Below the pieces are notes generated by a model. The model was given only the letters and a program-made list of their open reading frames with translations. It was not told the origin of the DNA and did not search any database. Shown here piece after piece: positions 41,847-51,395 of a DNA stretch of 64,000 nt. The stretch is taken from NCBI GenBank assembly GCA_029593915.1, contig CP046147.1, forward strand, positions 2,527,001-2,591,000, read 5' to 3'. The position numbers and the translations under genes are program-made. Origin of the DNA: Candidatus Lucifugimonas marina. Lineage in GTDB: Bacteria > Chloroflexota > Dehalococcoidia > Lucifugimonadales > Lucifugimonadaceae. Position 1 is the stretch's first letter. Every line of letters starts with the position of its first letter.

Positions 41847-42473
41847 TTACTTCCTAGAGTAGAACTCAACTATTTGACGAGTGTCGATTGATAGTTCGAC
41901 GTCGCTTGTCTTTGGGACACTTACGACTTCGCCAACGGCCTTGTCAGAATCGACATTGAGCCAGCTCGGGATTACCGAGTTTGCGCCCATACCGTTAGAA
42001 ACGATTTCGAACAGTCCAGTCTTCTTCGACTGATCGCGCCAGCTAATGCGGTCGCCCGCCTTCACCTGGTACGAAGGGATGTTTACTTTCTTGCCGTTCA
42101 CCTGAATGTGACCGTGTCCGACGATTTGTCGAGACTGTGGCCGCGAATCAGCGAAACCAAGTCGGTATACAACGTTGTCGAGCCGGCTTTCTAGAAGCTG
42201 GAGCAGGCGGTCACCTGTAACACCTTCGAGTCGGCTTGCCTTTTTGTAATAGTTTCGGAACTGTCGTTCCAATACGCCGTAGATAGCGCGTGCCTTCTGC
42301 TTCTCACGCAGCTGGGTGCCGTATTCAGAGATACGTCGTCGTCGCTGCTGAGTCGACTTGTCACCGGGTGCGCTCTTTCGTCGCTCCCAGGCGCATTTGC
42401 CTGCGGGCTTCGAGCAGAGCTTCATTCCGAAGCGTCGGCAGTTCTTGCATTTAGGGCCTGTGTACCTTGCCAT
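41847..42473 (-). CDS. rpsD: 30S ribosomal protein S4 (zinc-finger form)
   Basis: S4 is a primary 16S rRNA-binding assembly protein. The 208-residue protein starts ARYTGPKCKNCRRFGMKLCSKPAGKCAWERR; four Cys form a putative zinc finger, the C+ version. The S4 RNA-binding domain (RLDNVVYRLGFADSRPQSRQIVGHGHIQVNGKKVNIPSYQVKAGDRI) follows. In many bacteria S4 controls its own operon; the 120-base gap upstream holds two inverted repeats. Confidence 0.97.
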   Translation of the reverse strand: MARYTGPKCKNCRRFGMKLCSKPAGKCAWERRKSAPGDKSTQQRRRRISEYGTQLREKQKARAIYGVLERQFRNYYKKASRLEGVTGDRLLQLLESRLDNVVYRLGFADSRPQSRQIVGHGHIQVNGKKVNIPSYQVKAGDRISWRDQSKKTGLFEIVSNGMGANSVIPSWLNVDSDKAVGEVVSVPKTSDVELSIDTRQIVEFYSRK

Positions 42474-42523
42474 TAGATTCCTGAGTAACTCGTACTTCTT
42501 AACTTGTTGCGATCTTCGTTCTA

Positions 42524-42581
42524 TCGATCAATTTGATCGAGTGTCAGTGGAACGAGCTGCTATTTGGCAAGGAGCCCGTTC
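42524..42581 (-). promoter_or_regulatory. Inverted repeats between rpsK and rpsD
   Basis: TCGATCAA-T-TTGATCGA (42524-42540) is a perfect palindrome with one central base, and GAACGAGCT (42550-42558) pairs with AGCCCGTTC (42573-42581) with one mismatch. This 120-base gap is the largest inside the spc-alpha part, so a control site for S4 is plausible. Confidence 0.35.
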
Positions 42582-42594
42582 GTGACGGTTTGTT

Positions 42595-42978
42595 TTAGAC
42601 TCGGCGCTTTTTAGGCGGGCGACATCCGTTGTGCGGAACCGGCGTAACGTCACGGATGGACACTACTCGGATACCTGCACCCTGAATTGCTCGAATAGCC
42701 GCTTCACGACCAGAGCCTGGGCCCTTGACCATGACGTTCACAGTTTTTAGACCGTGTTCAATAGCTGTTCTTGCTGCCGTTTCACCTGCTCGCTGAGCGG
42801 CAAACGCAGTAGATTTTCGTGAGCCTCTAAAGCCCATCGCACCTGCACTGCTTTGCGAAATAACGTTGCCCTGTGGGTCGGTCAACGTGATGAGCGTGTT
42901 GTTGAACGTTGCGCTAATGAAAGCCTTGCCCTGTGGGACAAACTTCTTTTCGCGTCGTCGTGTTCGCTGTCGTGGCAT
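42595..42978 (-). CDS. rpsK: 30S ribosomal protein S11
   Basis: S11 forms part of the 30S platform near the mRNA exit. The 127-residue protein has [48 protein letters not shown] and ends [19 protein letters not shown], the hallmark C-terminus. The start is ATG. It lies between rpsM and rpsD in the alpha operon order. Confidence 0.97.
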   Translation of the reverse strand: MPRQRTRRREKKFVPQGKAFISATFNNTLITLTDPQGNVISQSSAGAMGFRGSRKSTAFAAQRAGETAARTAIEHGLKTVNVMVKGPGSGREAAIRAIQGAGIRVVSIRDVTPVPHNGCRPPKKRRV

Positions 42979-43064
42979 ATTGTTCTTCGTAATCCTCTAG
43001 ATGGCGATAAACGCCGTATCGATGATCAAATCAGTCATCCCATGGTTATTGGGATTAGTGAGAT

Positions 43065-43448
43065 TTAGTGACCTGCTACTCGCTTACGTCCAGCAACCGT
43101 CTGTCGGCGACCACGTTTGGTTCGAGCGTTCGTCTTAGTTCGCTGTCCACGAACTGGGAGGCCACGACGGTGTCGCAATCCCCGGAGAGTCTGAATATCC
43201 GTGAGTCGGCGGATGTTCAGCTGAGTCTCTCGTCGAAGGTCACCCTCGATGAGGAGTCCTGTCCTCTCGACAGCGCTTCGTACGCGAGCCAGTTCTTCGT
43301 CATTGAGATCCCGAACGCGTGTTGCTTCTGTCATGCCCGATTCTTCCACGATCTTCTTCGATGTGGTTCGACCGATGCCATAAATGGAAGTCAGTGCTAT
43401 TTCGAGTCTCTGGTTATCCGGGATGTTTACACCGGCGACGATTGCCAT
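43065..43448 (-). CDS. rpsM: 30S ribosomal protein S13
   Basis: S13 contacts the P-site tRNA and bridges to the large subunit. The 127-residue protein starts AIVAGVNIPDNQRLEIALTSIYGIGRTTSKKI and has the C-terminal GLPVRGQRTKTNARTKRG motif with its basic tail. It has normal length. It follows rpmJ by about 26 bases. Confidence 0.97.
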   Translation of the reverse strand: MAIVAGVNIPDNQRLEIALTSIYGIGRTTSKKIVEESGMTEATRVRDLNDEELARVRSAVERTGLLIEGDLRRETQLNIRRLTDIQTLRGLRHRRGLPVRGQRTKTNARTKRGRRQTVAGRKRVAGH

Positions 43449-43474
43449 AAGGCCGATTTCTCCTGTTTGCTCGG

Positions 43475-43591
43475 CTAGCCCTGTCGCGCCTTGAGGCGAG
43501 GGGTTTGCTTGTTAATCACGTAGACGCGCCCTTTTCGGCGAACAATTTTGCTGCCGGGGTGCTTGGCCTTTACAGATGCTTTAACTTTCAT
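43475..43591 (-). CDS. rpmJ: 50S ribosomal protein L36 (zinc-free form)
   Basis: This 38-residue gene lies between infA and rpsM and reads [20 protein letters not shown], then [18 protein letters not shown]. The standard L36 zinc ligands (Cys-x2-Cys...Cys...His) are gone, so it is the C- (zinc-independent) form. Start ATG 43589-43591, stop TAG 43475-43477. L36 caps the assembly of the peptidyl-transferase region of the 50S subunit. Confidence 0.92.
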   Translation of the reverse strand: MKVKASVKAKHPGSKIVRRKGRVYVINKQTPRLKARQG

Positions 43592-43614
43592 AATCTCTAT
43601 CTCTTAATTGACTC

Positions 43615-43833
43615 TTACTTGAATCGATATGTAATCCGACCGCGGGTTAGGTCGTAGGCTGAAAGTTCAACCAGGACTTTGTCACCGGGCAAGATACGGA
43701 TGAAGTTCTTGCGAATTTTTCCTGAAGCGTGAGCGAGGACTTCGTGACCGTTAGGAAGTTCGATCTTGAAGAACGCGTTTGGTAGCGCCTCGTTTACGAG
43801 ACCTTCAACTTCGATTGCTTCCTTTTTTGCCAA
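43615..43833 (-). CDS. infA: Translation initiation factor IF-1
   Basis: IF-1 binds the 30S A site during initiation. The 72-residue OB-fold protein reads [66 protein letters not shown], a full-length match. It lies between map and rpmJ, the usual place. Confidence 0.97.
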   Translation of the reverse strand: MAKKEAIEVEGLVNEALPNAFFKIELPNGHEVLAHASGKIRKNFIRILPGDKVLVELSAYDLTRGRITYRFK

Positions 43834-43871
43834 TATATTTTCGGGCCGTGCATGGTTCTGAACGTTGCTAT

Positions 43872-44669
43872 CTATTCAACTGTCAGAACTACCGGTCCGT
43901 CCTCCGTTATCGCTACCGTGTGCTCAAAGTGACACGAAAGCGCATCATCTTCAGTGACAACGGTCCAACCGTCGTCGAGCATTCTGGTTTTCCATCCGCC
44001 AGCATTCACCATTGGTTCAATCGCGAGCACTAAACCGGCTTTGAGTTCCAAACCATGACCCGCTGGGCCGAAGTTAGGAATCTGCGGAGGTTCGTGCAGG
44101 TCCTTGCCAATACCGTGCCCGACGTATTCACGAACTAGTTCGTAAGACTTCGGAAGCACATGGCTTTCGATGGCATTTGATATGTCACCAATCCGGTTAC
44201 CCGGCTTGGCTTGTTTTAGTCCCATTTCAAGCGATTCACGAGTGGTATCGATCAGGTCGTCTTTCTCGCTTGTTGAAAGACCAGCCACCTGCGTCACCGC
44301 ATGGTCGCTGTTGTACCCGTCTACTATCGCCCCACAATCCAGAGTTACGAGGTCGCCGTTTTGAACGACCCGGTCGCCTGGAATTCCGTGAACTATTTCT
44401 TCATTTATCGATATACACGCTGTTGCAGGAAAGCCGTACAGTCCCAGAAATCCGGGCTTTGCACCTTCCGACTCGATTGCCCGACGAGCTATATCGTCGA
44501 GTTCGCGGGTCGTAATTCCCTGCTCTAACGCTTCGAACGATTTTCGTACGGCAAACGCGACAATTCGCCCGGCCTCGCGCATAATTTCCAGCTCCCGTGC
44601 CGACTTTAAAGTGGCGCTTGGAGCGGGATTTCCGCTGGCTGCGATTCTGGGCGTCGATTCACCGTTCAA
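43872..44669 (-). CDS. map: Methionine aminopeptidase, type I
   Basis: Map removes the initiator Met from nascent proteins. The 265-residue protein has the pita-bread fold with metal ligands in [17 protein letters not shown] (two Asp), [18 protein letters not shown] (His), IEPM (Glu) and FEHTVAI (Glu). The start is TTG at 44667-44669 with AGGAGAG eight bases upstream; no ATG fits better. It has an N-terminal extension of about 20 residues before the usual [14 protein letters not shown]. Confidence 0.96.
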   Translation of the reverse strand: MNGESTPRIAASGNPAPSATLKSARELEIMREAGRIVAFAVRKSFEALEQGITTRELDDIARRAIESEGAKPGFLGLYGFPATACISINEEIVHGIPGDRVVQNGDLVTLDCGAIVDGYNSDHAVTQVAGLSTSEKDDLIDTTRESLEMGLKQAKPGNRIGDISNAIESHVLPKSYELVREYVGHGIGKDLHEPPQIPNFGPAGHGLELKAGLVLAIEPMVNAGGWKTRMLDDGWTVVTEDDALSCHFEHTVAITEDGPVVLTVE

Positions 44670-44714
44670 AGAACGATCTCTCCTAGTATATCCCTAAATT
44701 AGGAATAAGTTCGA

Positions 44715-45356
44715 TTATTTGCCAGATCCGATTGCTTGAGATAGTTCCTCAAACACCGAATCGGGCGAACCTGTAGCAATAATTTCAGCCACGTCACCGC
44801 GTGACTTGTAGTAATCCAGTACGGGAGCGGTTAGCTCTTCGTACACCTTCATTCGGTTCAATACCGCTTCAGGTTTATCGTCATCTCTAACGATTACTTC
44901 GCCTCCGCATTTGTCGCAAACGCCTTCTTTTGAAGGAGCATCTGAAACCAAGTTGTACGGAGTTTGGCAGTCTTTACAAATAGCTCGACTAGAGAGTCGT
45001 TTCACAAGTTCGTCGACATCGACCGACATGTGAACAATTTTGTCGATCGGCTGATTCGCAGTTTCGAGCGATTCGTCTAGCGATTCTGCTTGAACCACAG
45101 TTCGTGGAAATCCATCGAGCAGTACGCCCGCAGGATTTGCCAAGTGCTGCTGAATCATTGCGATGATCGTGGAATCAGGCAGTAATTCGCCTTTATCCAT
45201 GTAGCCCTTGGCAACCAAGCCAAGTTCTGATCCCGCTGCAACTTCGGCTCGAAGCATGTCACCCGTTGAAAGGTGGTTCATACCTGTCGACTCAGAGAGA
45301 CGACGTGCCTGTGTGCCTTTGCCCGCGCCAGGAGGGCCCAATAAAACGATGCGCAT
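44715..45356 (-). CDS. adk: Adenylate kinase (zinc-binding LID)
   Basis: Adk equilibrates ATP, ADP and AMP. The 213-residue protein has the P-loop GPPGAGKGTQA, the AMP-binding STGDMLRAEV and DGFPRT, and a long LID with four Cys (ICKDC...GVCDKCGG) that binds zinc structurally. It lies between secY and map as in many spc operons. Confidence 0.97.
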   Translation of the reverse strand: MRIVLLGPPGAGKGTQARRLSESTGMNHLSTGDMLRAEVAAGSELGLVAKGYMDKGELLPDSTIIAMIQQHLANPAGVLLDGFPRTVVQAESLDESLETANQPIDKIVHMSVDVDELVKRLSSRAICKDCQTPYNLVSDAPSKEGVCDKCGGEVIVRDDDKPEAVLNRMKVYEELTAPVLDYYKSRGDVAEIIATGSPDSVFEELSQAIGSGK

Positions 45357-45374
45357 TTACGTAATGACCGCTGG

Positions 45375-46730
45375 TTAGCGGACGAATCCTTCGTAGTTAC
45401 GCATGAGCAGCTGTGATTCCAACTGTCGCATTGTATCGAGTGCCACACCAACCATGATCAACAGGCTTGTGCTCTGCAGAATGGTCGTAGCGTTTGGCAG
45501 ATTTGTTACCAACTGAGCGAGGTACGGCAGGATTGCGATGAAGCCCAAGAAGAGCGCACCACCCCACGTGATTCGAAGAACCACTCGCATGAGATAAAGC
45601 TTGGTTGGAGGCCCGGGGCGGATACCGGGCACGAAACCACCATTTTTCTGGAGGTTTTCGGCGAGGTTCTGCTGGTTGTGAACGACCAACGTGTAGAAGA
45701 ACGTGAAGATAACAACGAGCAGGAATACTGCGATCCAGTAGATGGTGCTTGTTGGTCCGAACGAGTTCTGGAAGAAGTTAGCGACTGTCGAAATGAAACC
45801 GCCGGAACCGTCGTTGAAGTAGCTTGCAACAACTGAAGGCAGAATCAGAATCGAGAACGAGAAAATCAGCGGGATCATTCCGGCCGCGTTTACACGCAAC
45901 GGAATATGGGTCGCCCCCGATTGTCTATACATCTGCCCGCCACGGAACACACTACGTCCGTACTGAACAGGAATTTTCCTCTGCGCTTCGGCGAAGTAGA
46001 CGATCAGGTAAACGATTGCAATCGCAATAAAGATCAGCATTCCGACTTGGAACATCTGGTCACGTAGCAGCCATAGCTGTCCAACGACCTGCGGCAACGT
46101 CGAAACGATACCGGCGAAGATAATCAGCGAAATACCGTTACCGATACCCTTCTCAGTAACCAGCTCACCCATCCATACGAGGAGCATCGTACCGGCCGTC
46201 ATAGCTAGCAAAATGGTGATCGTGTTGAGTGAGTCGGCACCGAATCCGATACCACTAATAGCCGAACCGCCGCCGCCGAATCCGCTGGCGAACAGGTTTA
46301 GCTGTCCGTAACCCTGCAGGAATGCTAGAGGCACTGTTAGGTAGTGGGTGAATCGGTTGATTGCCTGACGCCCGCCTTCACCTTCTTGAGAAAGATTCCT
46401 CAGGTTAGGGATGATCGGGGTTAGGATCTGCAAAATAATCGATGCGGTGATGTATGGGTATACACCGAGCGCAGCGATAGAGAGGTTTCTTAGTGCACCA
46501 CCCGAGAACAGGTCAAGGAAACCGAGCAGCGGGTTCGCATCGAACGCTGCGGCCAAAGCTTCACGGTCTACTCCCGGTACGGGAACGTGTGCGAAGAACC
46601 TGAAAATGACAAGAATCCCCAATGTGAAGAGGATTCTGAATCGAAGATCAGGAATGCGCCATGCGTCCGCTGCAGCACGAAATAGTGCTGGAACCGGAGA
46701 TTCTGACGATTGTTTGGCCTGCTGGGTCAT
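45375..46730 (-). CDS. secY: Preprotein translocase subunit SecY
   Basis: SecY is the channel of the Sec export machinery. The 451-residue protein has about ten transmembrane segments, with HVPVPGVDREAL in the first loop, FSGGALRNLSIAALGVYPYITASIILQILTP (plug region and TM2), RKIPVQYGRSVFRGGQMYRQSGATHIPLRVNAAGMIPLIFS and a C-terminal PGIRPGPPTKLYLMRVVLRITWGGALFLG. It would export the signal-peptide proteins in this window. It follows rplO by two bases. Confidence 0.97.
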   Translation of the reverse strand: MTQQAKQSSESPVPALFRAAADAWRIPDLRFRILFTLGILVIFRFFAHVPVPGVDREALAAAFDANPLLGFLDLFSGGALRNLSIAALGVYPYITASIILQILTPIIPNLRNLSQEGEGGRQAINRFTHYLTVPLAFLQGYGQLNLFASGFGGGGSAISGIGFGADSLNTITILLAMTAGTMLLVWMGELVTEKGIGNGISLIIFAGIVSTLPQVVGQLWLLRDQMFQVGMLIFIAIAIVYLIVYFAEAQRKIPVQYGRSVFRGGQMYRQSGATHIPLRVNAAGMIPLIFSFSILILPSVVASYFNDGSGGFISTVANFFQNSFGPTSTIYWIAVFLLVVIFTFFYTLVVHNQQNLAENLQKNGGFVPGIRPGPPTKLYLMRVVLRITWGGALFLGFIAILPYLAQLVTNLPNATTILQSTSLLIMVGVALDTMRQLESQLLMRNYEGFVR

Positions 46731-46732
46731 GG

Positions 46733-47218
46733 TTACTTAGCTGACTTTGCTTTTTTGGCGTGGTCGGCTTTGTCTGCCTCGATGATAGTCACGGTTCCGC
46801 CTGCAGCTTCAATCTTAGCTTTCGCAGATTTGCTGAATGCGTGAGCAGAAACGTTTAATTTCTTTGTAAGGTCGCCATCACCCAGAATCTTCACCCGAGT
46901 GTTCTTCTTTCGAATCACACCGGCTTCAAGAAGCTTGGCGATAGTAACGTCGGAACCAGTTGCAAACTCTTCAAGGATTGAAAGGTTCACTGGAGTCGAC
47001 TCAACACGGAAGATGTTCGTGAAGCCGCGCATGTGCGGGAGCCGCTTGATGAGTGGAAGCTGTCCACCTTCAAACAAGAAAGGAACGCTACCGCGCTGCT
47101 TCTGTCCCTTTGAGCCTCGGCCCGAGAATGTTCCCGATCCTGAACCGTCACCGCGACCTACGCGCTTTCGGTTCTTCTTGGAATTTTTAGATGGTTTTAG
47201 CTGGTGTAGTCCAGGCAT
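46733..47218 (-). CDS. rplO: 50S ribosomal protein L15
   Basis: L15 joins late in 50S assembly. The 161-residue product begins GLHQLKPSKNSKKNRKRVGRGDGSGSGTFSGRGSKGQKQR, the Gly/Arg-rich N-terminal segment of the family, and has the core FEGGQLPLIKRLPHMRGF. A short Lys/Ala tail (DKADHAKKAKSAK) closes it. secY follows after two bases. Confidence 0.96.
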   Translation of the reverse strand: MPGLHQLKPSKNSKKNRKRVGRGDGSGSGTFSGRGSKGQKQRGSVPFLFEGGQLPLIKRLPHMRGFTNIFRVESTPVNLSILEEFATGSDVTIAKLLEAGVIRKKNTRVKILGDGDLTKKLNVSAHAFSKSAKAKIEAAGGTVTIIEADKADHAKKAKSAK

Positions 47219-47276
47219 TTGATAATTCTTACTGACTAAGTGAACTATTGCTTCGAGTTATCGAAGCGTGAGTTAG

Positions 47277-47459
47277 CTACTTCGTTTCCTCGACAGAGAC
47301 GAGGTGAACGACTTTTGCGATCATTCCGCGGATCTGAGGGCTGTCGTTCTGGACAACCTCATGGCGGATTTTTCGAAGCCCGAGTGCCTTCAACGTAGCC
47401 CGTTGCGCAGGCTTCGTGCCGATACTCGATCGAAGTTGTGTTATTCGTAATTTGGCCAT
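47277..47459 (-). CDS. rpmD: 50S ribosomal protein L30
   Basis: This 60-residue protein reads [55 protein letters not shown], a complete L30 of the bacterial type. L30 binds 5S rRNA-near regions of 23S rRNA. It lies between rpsE and rplO. Confidence 0.96.
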   Translation of the reverse strand: MAKLRITQLRSSIGTKPAQRATLKALGLRKIRHEVVQNDSPQIRGMIAKVVHLVSVEETK

Positions 47460-47477
47460 TTATTCAGTATCCCGTAA

Positions 47478-48188
47478 TTACGACTTTGCTTCGTCTTTAG
47501 ATGCGCCAGCTGCAACACCCTTGCGACGCTCAACGGCGACTACTGGGTCTCGAAGCTGCTCAAGCGCTGCGAGTGTGGCCTTCACGATGTTGATGGTGTT
47601 AGCTGAACCGAACGTCTTTGAAAGAACGTCCTTCACGCCAACTGCTTCCATCACGGCTCGTACACCACCACCAGCGATCACTCCAGTACCAGGGGCGGCA
47701 GGCTTCAACAGCACTTTTGCACCTGAGAACTTAGAAGTAATTTCGTGCGGGATGGTTGGACCATTCAGCTCGACCTTGTTCATTGCCTTCTTGGCGTAGG
47801 TTGTTCCCTTGCGAACAGCGTCAGGAACTGCACCGGCCTTGCCGAGAGCTGCGCCAACGTTTCCGTTGCCGTCTCCGACTACAACCATTGCGTTAAATGT
47901 AAGGTTTCGGCCACCCTTGACCACTTTTGAAACCCTGCGGATTTTTACAACGCGTTCGACGAGACCTGAGTCTTCTTCGTCACGTCGTGGACGTCGACCG
48001 CGGCGTTCTCCGCCCTGGCCTCGTCCGCCTGGCCCACCAGGACCACGACCGCCGCCTTGTCCGCGACCGCCACCGGGTCCACGTCCGCCTGGTCCACCAG
48101 GACCGCGTCCGCCACCAGGTCCGCGACCACCACCAGCGTTACCTCCGCCGCGGGGTTCACCGCCACGATTTTCATTCTGCGTGGTCAT
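47478..48188 (-). CDS. rpsE: 30S ribosomal protein S5 with Gly/Arg-rich N-terminal extension
   Basis: S5 shapes the mRNA entry tunnel and affects decoding fidelity. The core starts near residue 72 ([53 protein letters not shown]) and is standard. About 70 N-terminal residues are nearly pure [12 protein letters not shown] RGG repeats, as in single-stranded nucleic acid-binding proteins; normal S5 has about 165 residues, this one 236. The strongly G+C-rich DNA creates long spurious open frames on the other strand. Confidence 0.96.
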   Translation of the reverse strand: MTTQNENRGGEPRGGGNAGGGRGPGGGRGPGGPGGRGPGGGRGQGGGRGPGGPGGRGQGGERRGRRPRRDEEDSGLVERVVKIRRVSKVVKGGRNLTFNAMVVVGDGNGNVGAALGKAGAVPDAVRKGTTYAKKAMNKVELNGPTIPHEITSKFSGAKVLLKPAAPGTGVIAGGGVRAVMEAVGVKDVLSKTFGSANTINIVKATLAALEQLRDPVVAVERRKGVAAGASKDEAKS

Positions 48189-48542
48189 TTAGAAGCTAAG
48201 TCCTTCTGAGCGGGCTGCGTCGGCTAATGCCTTCACCCGACCGTGATATTTGTACCCACCTCGGTCAAATACAACCTTGGTGACTCCTGCTGCGATTGCC
48301 TTCTTGGCAACTGCCGTTCCGACAGCCTTCGCAACGTCTGTCTTTGCGTCATCCAGCTTGAGTTCAAGCGAACCAGCAGCAGCCAGAGTGTGGCCCTGAT
48401 CGTCGTTGATAACCTGCGCATAGATGTGGTTGCTGCTTCGGAAAACAGCAAGCCGTGGTCGGTCAGCAATTCCACGCACGTTCTTGCGAACACGCCTGTG
48501 CCTAACCCACCGTTTTCGAGAATCGAATTTTCTGCTACCCAT
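48189..48542 (-). CDS. rplR: 50S ribosomal protein L18
   Basis: L18 binds 5S rRNA and places it in the central protuberance. The 117-residue protein has [43 protein letters not shown] and ends [26 protein letters not shown], which is diagnostic. Its stop abuts the rpsE start. Confidence 0.97.
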   Translation of the reverse strand: MGSRKFDSRKRWVRHRRVRKNVRGIADRPRLAVFRSSNHIYAQVINDDQGHTLAAAGSLELKLDDAKTDVAKAVGTAVAKKAIAAGVTKVVFDRGGYKYHGRVKALADAARSEGLSF

Positions 48543-48544
48543 GT

Positions 48545-49093
48545 TTACGCACCAGTTCCTGCAGCTGTCTTACCAGCCTTGCGACGGATAACTTCGTCAG
48601 AATATTTAATGCCTTTACCCGTGTATGGGTTTGGCTTTCGTACCTTGCGTATCTGAGCAGCCTGCTCACCTACGTCTTCTTTGCTTGGCCCCGTGATGTC
48701 GATGAAGTTCTGTCCATCAGCCTTCAGGGTGTTCGTACCAATCGGCTCAACCGGAATTGGGTGCGAGTAGCCAACGTTGACTTCAAGCGCCTTGCCCTTT
48801 TGCTGCACTCGGTAACCAGTACCGATCAGCTCGAGTCGCTTAGTAAAGCCTTCTGCACAGCCGATAACCATGTTGTTCAGCAGGCTTCGAGTCAAACCGT
48901 GAAGTGCACGCTGGTCGGGCTCGTCGTTAGGACGAGTGACACTGATGACTCCATCGGTCAGATCAATTTTCATAGTAGCCGGAAGGGTTCGCGAAAGTTC
49001 GCCGACCTTGCCTTTAACGGTGACAGTGGTTCCATCGACTTTTACATCGACGCCACTTGGCACGGTTATTGGGGCTTTACCTATTCGAGACAC
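48545..49093 (-). CDS. rplF: 50S ribosomal protein L6
   Basis: L6 lies at the factor-binding region of the 50S subunit. The 182-residue protein starts [37 protein letters not shown] and has the C-terminal [23 protein letters not shown] motif. The start codon is GTG. It precedes rplR with two bases between. Confidence 0.97.
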   Translation of the reverse strand: MSRIGKAPITVPSGVDVKVDGTTVTVKGKVGELSRTLPATMKIDLTDGVISVTRPNDEPDQRALHGLTRSLLNNMVIGCAEGFTKRLELIGTGYRVQQKGKALEVNVGYSHPIPVEPIGTNTLKADGQNFIDITGPSKEDVGEQAAQIRKVRKPNPYTGKGIKYSDEVIRRKAGKTAAGTGA

Positions 49094-49152
49094 TTTAGAT
49101 CTTCTCTCGTAAATTCGTTAGTTCTAATACTGAGTTTGGGAATTCTGCTGCT

Positions 49153-49554
49153 CTACCAGATGTAGAAAAGCAGTTCTCCGCCAACACCCTGACGACGTGC
49201 CTGCTGGCCCGTCATTACGCCTTTGGATGTAGACATGAATGCCACACCAAGGCCACCGAAGTACCGGGGCACTTCGTTCTTGCCTACGTAAACACGGAGA
49301 CCGGGTTTACTTACGCGTTTTAGACCCTGAATTACAGGAGTCTTGTCTTCGTAGTAGCGAAGCTGAACGTCGAGCTTTTTCTCGGCGGATTCTTCATCGC
49401 CAGCCGCGAAACTTGAGATAAATCCTTCTTCAACCATGAGCTTCAAAAGTGAAGACTTCATTCGTGAAGCTGGGATTTCAAGTGATTCATGTCGAACCTG
49501 TACCGCGTTGCGGATACGGGTGAGCATGTCGGCTATGGGATCTGTTACTGGCAC
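49153..49554 (-). CDS. rpsH: 30S ribosomal protein S8
   Basis: S8 is a primary 16S rRNA central-domain binder and, in E. coli, the regulator of the spc operon. The 133-residue protein has DPIADMLTRIRNAVQVRHESLEIPASRMKSSLLKLMVEEGFI and the C-terminal STSKGVMTGQQARRQGVGGELLFYIW. The start is GTG. Confidence 0.97.
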   Translation of the reverse strand: MPVTDPIADMLTRIRNAVQVRHESLEIPASRMKSSLLKLMVEEGFISSFAAGDEESAEKKLDVQLRYYEDKTPVIQGLKRVSKPGLRVYVGKNEVPRYFGGLGVAFMSTSKGVMTGQQARRQGVGGELLFYIW

Positions 49555-49587
49555 TCTGATCGATTCTCTCGGTAGTTAGTGGCTGTT

Positions 49588-49893
49588 TTACAGGCTTCCC
49601 TTGCGGATTCCAGGCAGTTCGCCCTTCAGCGCAAGTTCGCGGAATGTGATTCGTGATAGTCCAAAGAAGCGCATGTAACCGCGTGGTCGGCCTGTTACAG
49701 CACAGCGGTTGCGCAATCGAATGGCTGCAGAGTTTCGAGGCAACTTCGCCATTTCCTGGCGGGCTGCGAATCGCTCTTCTGCAGTTCGGTTTACATCGAC
49801 CGAAATCTTCCGAAGCTCTGCACGAACTTCAGCGTTAGCGTCAACCAGCTTCTGGCGGCGCTTTTCTCTTTCGATCATCGACTTCTTAGCCAA
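49588..49893 (-). CDS. rpsN: 30S ribosomal protein S14 (long, zinc-free type)
   Basis: The 101-residue S14 is the long form: AKKSMIEREKRRQKLV...LRNRCAVTGRPRGYMRFFGLSRITFREL, with only one Cys in the region where the short form has a CxxC...CxxC zinc site. S14 helps assemble the 30S head. The start is TTG at 49891-49893 with GGAG about nine bases upstream. Confidence 0.96.
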   Translation of the reverse strand: MAKKSMIEREKRRQKLVDANAEVRAELRKISVDVNRTAEERFAARQEMAKLPRNSAAIRLRNRCAVTGRPRGYMRFFGLSRITFRELALKGELPGIRKGSL

Positions 49894-49913
49894 TACAAAT
49901 AACTCCAGGTGGT

Positions 49914-50720
49914 TTAGAGGGCCCCAACGGGCTCATCGACACGCGCAAATGGCATGCCGAGTAGTTCGAGGAGACGTCGCCCCTCTTCGTCAGTGCGGGC
50001 TGTAGTCACGAAAGTGATCTGCATGCCACGCATTCGGTCAATTTCATTGTAGTCAATCTCAGGGAATGTCGATTGATCGCGCATTCCTAGAGAGTAGTTA
50101 CCACGTCCGTCGAAAGCAGTTCGGCTGATGCCACGGAAGTCACGCACACGAGGGAGCGTGATGTTCACGAAACGATCGTAGAACTGCCACATGCGAGTTC
50201 CTCGCAAGGTGACTGAGGTGCCAATGACTGAACCTTCACGAAGTTTGAAGTTCGCAATCGATACTTTCGCTCGGTTCTCTGTTGGCTTCTGACCAGTGAT
50301 CTTCTGGAGATCACCAACAGCTGAGCCAACAGCCGAGTTGCTGTCGAGTGCTTCACCCAAACCGATGTTCAGCTTGATCTTTTCGATCTGCGGAACTTGC
50401 ATCGGGTTCTTGTAGCCGAATTCTCGTGTGAGCACTTCAACCACGTTATCGCGGTACATCTGCTTCATACGTGGAACATCGACCACTACAGCTGGCTTCT
50501 TTGCCTTTGCAGGAGCTTTTTTAGCTGCTGGCTTGGCGGCTGCCTTTGGGGCGGCTTTAGAAGCAGCTGGCTTCTTTGCTGCAGGCTTTTTAGCGGCAGG
50601 TTTCTTCGCCGCAGCCTTTTTGGCAGCAGGCTTTTCGGCCGCCGCTTTCTTGGCTGCAGGTTTAGAAGCCTTTGCCTCTACTACCTGTTCTTCTTTGTTA
50701 CTGTCAGGAGCGTTTGCCAC
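49914..50720 (-). CDS. rplE: 50S ribosomal protein L5 with Lys/Ala/Pro-rich N-terminal extension
   Basis: L5 contacts 5S rRNA and the P-site tRNA elbow. The core begins near residue 84 ([40 protein letters not shown]) and ends [11 protein letters not shown]; normal L5 has about 180 residues, this one 268. The N-terminal 80 residues are PAAKK/PAKKA repeats, nearly the same as the L13 tail. The start is GTG and overlaps the rplX end by 17 bases out of frame. The repeat composition matches L13 closely, so the extension looks real rather than misread upstream sequence. Confidence 0.95.
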   Translation of the reverse strand: MANAPDSNKEEQVVEAKASKPAAKKAAAEKPAAKKAAAKKPAAKKPAAKKPAASKAAPKAAAKPAAKKAPAKAKKPAVVVDVPRMKQMYRDNVVEVLTREFGYKNPMQVPQIEKIKLNIGLGEALDSNSAVGSAVGDLQKITGQKPTENRAKVSIANFKLREGSVIGTSVTLRGTRMWQFYDRFVNITLPRVRDFRGISRTAFDGRGNYSLGMRDQSTFPEIDYNEIDRMRGMQITFVTTARTDEEGRRLLELLGMPFARVDEPVGAL

Positions 50721-51018
50721 TCTTGACCACCCTTACTTTGGTCCCGTCTTCGAGGACCTTCTGACCAGTTCGACCGGCAACACCAGTCTCTGGATCGATG
50801 AGCATTACATTAGAGAGTGAGATCGAAGCCTCACCCTGGACCATGCCGGTCTGTGCGATTCCTGGTTGTGCTTTTACATGGCGAGTAACCATGTTCACGC
50901 CTTCAACCACAACTCGGTTCTGATCAACCAGAACTCGAATCACAGAGCCACGCTTGCCCTTATCTTTTCCGGAGATGACGAGTACTTCGTCTTCTCGTTT
51001 GATACGCGTTTGAGCCAT
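50704..51018 (-). CDS. rplX: 50S ribosomal protein L24
   Basis: L24 starts 50S assembly by binding the 5' end of 23S rRNA. The 104-residue protein has the KOW motif ([45 protein letters not shown]) and [24 protein letters not shown]. It overlaps rplE by 17 bases and follows rplN by three. Confidence 0.97.
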   Translation of the reverse strand: MAQTRIKREDEVLVISGKDKGKRGSVIRVLVDQNRVVVEGVNMVTRHVKAQPGIAQTGMVQGEASISLSNVMLIDPETGVAGRTGQKVLEDGTKVRVVKSGKRS

Positions 51019-51021
51019 TGG

Positions 51022-51390
51022 TCACAGAACCTCCGGTGCCAGTGACACGATGCGCATGAATTGCTTGTTTCGCAGTTCACGAGCTACCGGGCCAAAGATT
51101 CGAGTTCCACGTGGGTTCTCATCGTCACCGATGATCACGCAAGCGTTGTCGTCGAATCGTATGTATGAACCGTCGGGCCTTCGAACTTCTTTCGAGGTTC
51201 GAACAACAACGGCTTTCACAACCTGGTGCATCTTTACAGTGCCACCGGGCTGAGCATCTTTCACTGTGCAGGTGATCACATCACCCAAACTGGCGTAACG
51301 ACGCGCGCTTCCTCCGACGATGTTGATGCAGAGCACCTCACGTGCGCCAGAGTTGTCGGCGACCTTAAGCCGTGTTTCTCGCTGAATCAT
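51022..51390 (-). CDS. rplN: 50S ribosomal protein L14
   Basis: L14 forms an intersubunit bridge. The 122-residue protein is a full match: [39 protein letters not shown]...[47 protein letters not shown]. It lies between rpsQ and rplX. Confidence 0.97.
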   Translation of the reverse strand: MIQRETRLKVADNSGAREVLCINIVGGSARRYASLGDVITCTVKDAQPGGTVKMHQVVKAVVVRTSKEVRRPDGSYIRFDDNACVIIGDDENPRGTRIFGPVARELRNKQFMRIVSLAPEVL

Positions 51391-51395
51391 CTTGT

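Noticed and set aside
47809..48199. Two long frames opposite the S5 Gly/Arg-rich head
   Set aside because: Pro/Arg- and His/Arg-rich products mirror the RGG repeats of rpsE and have no start signals.
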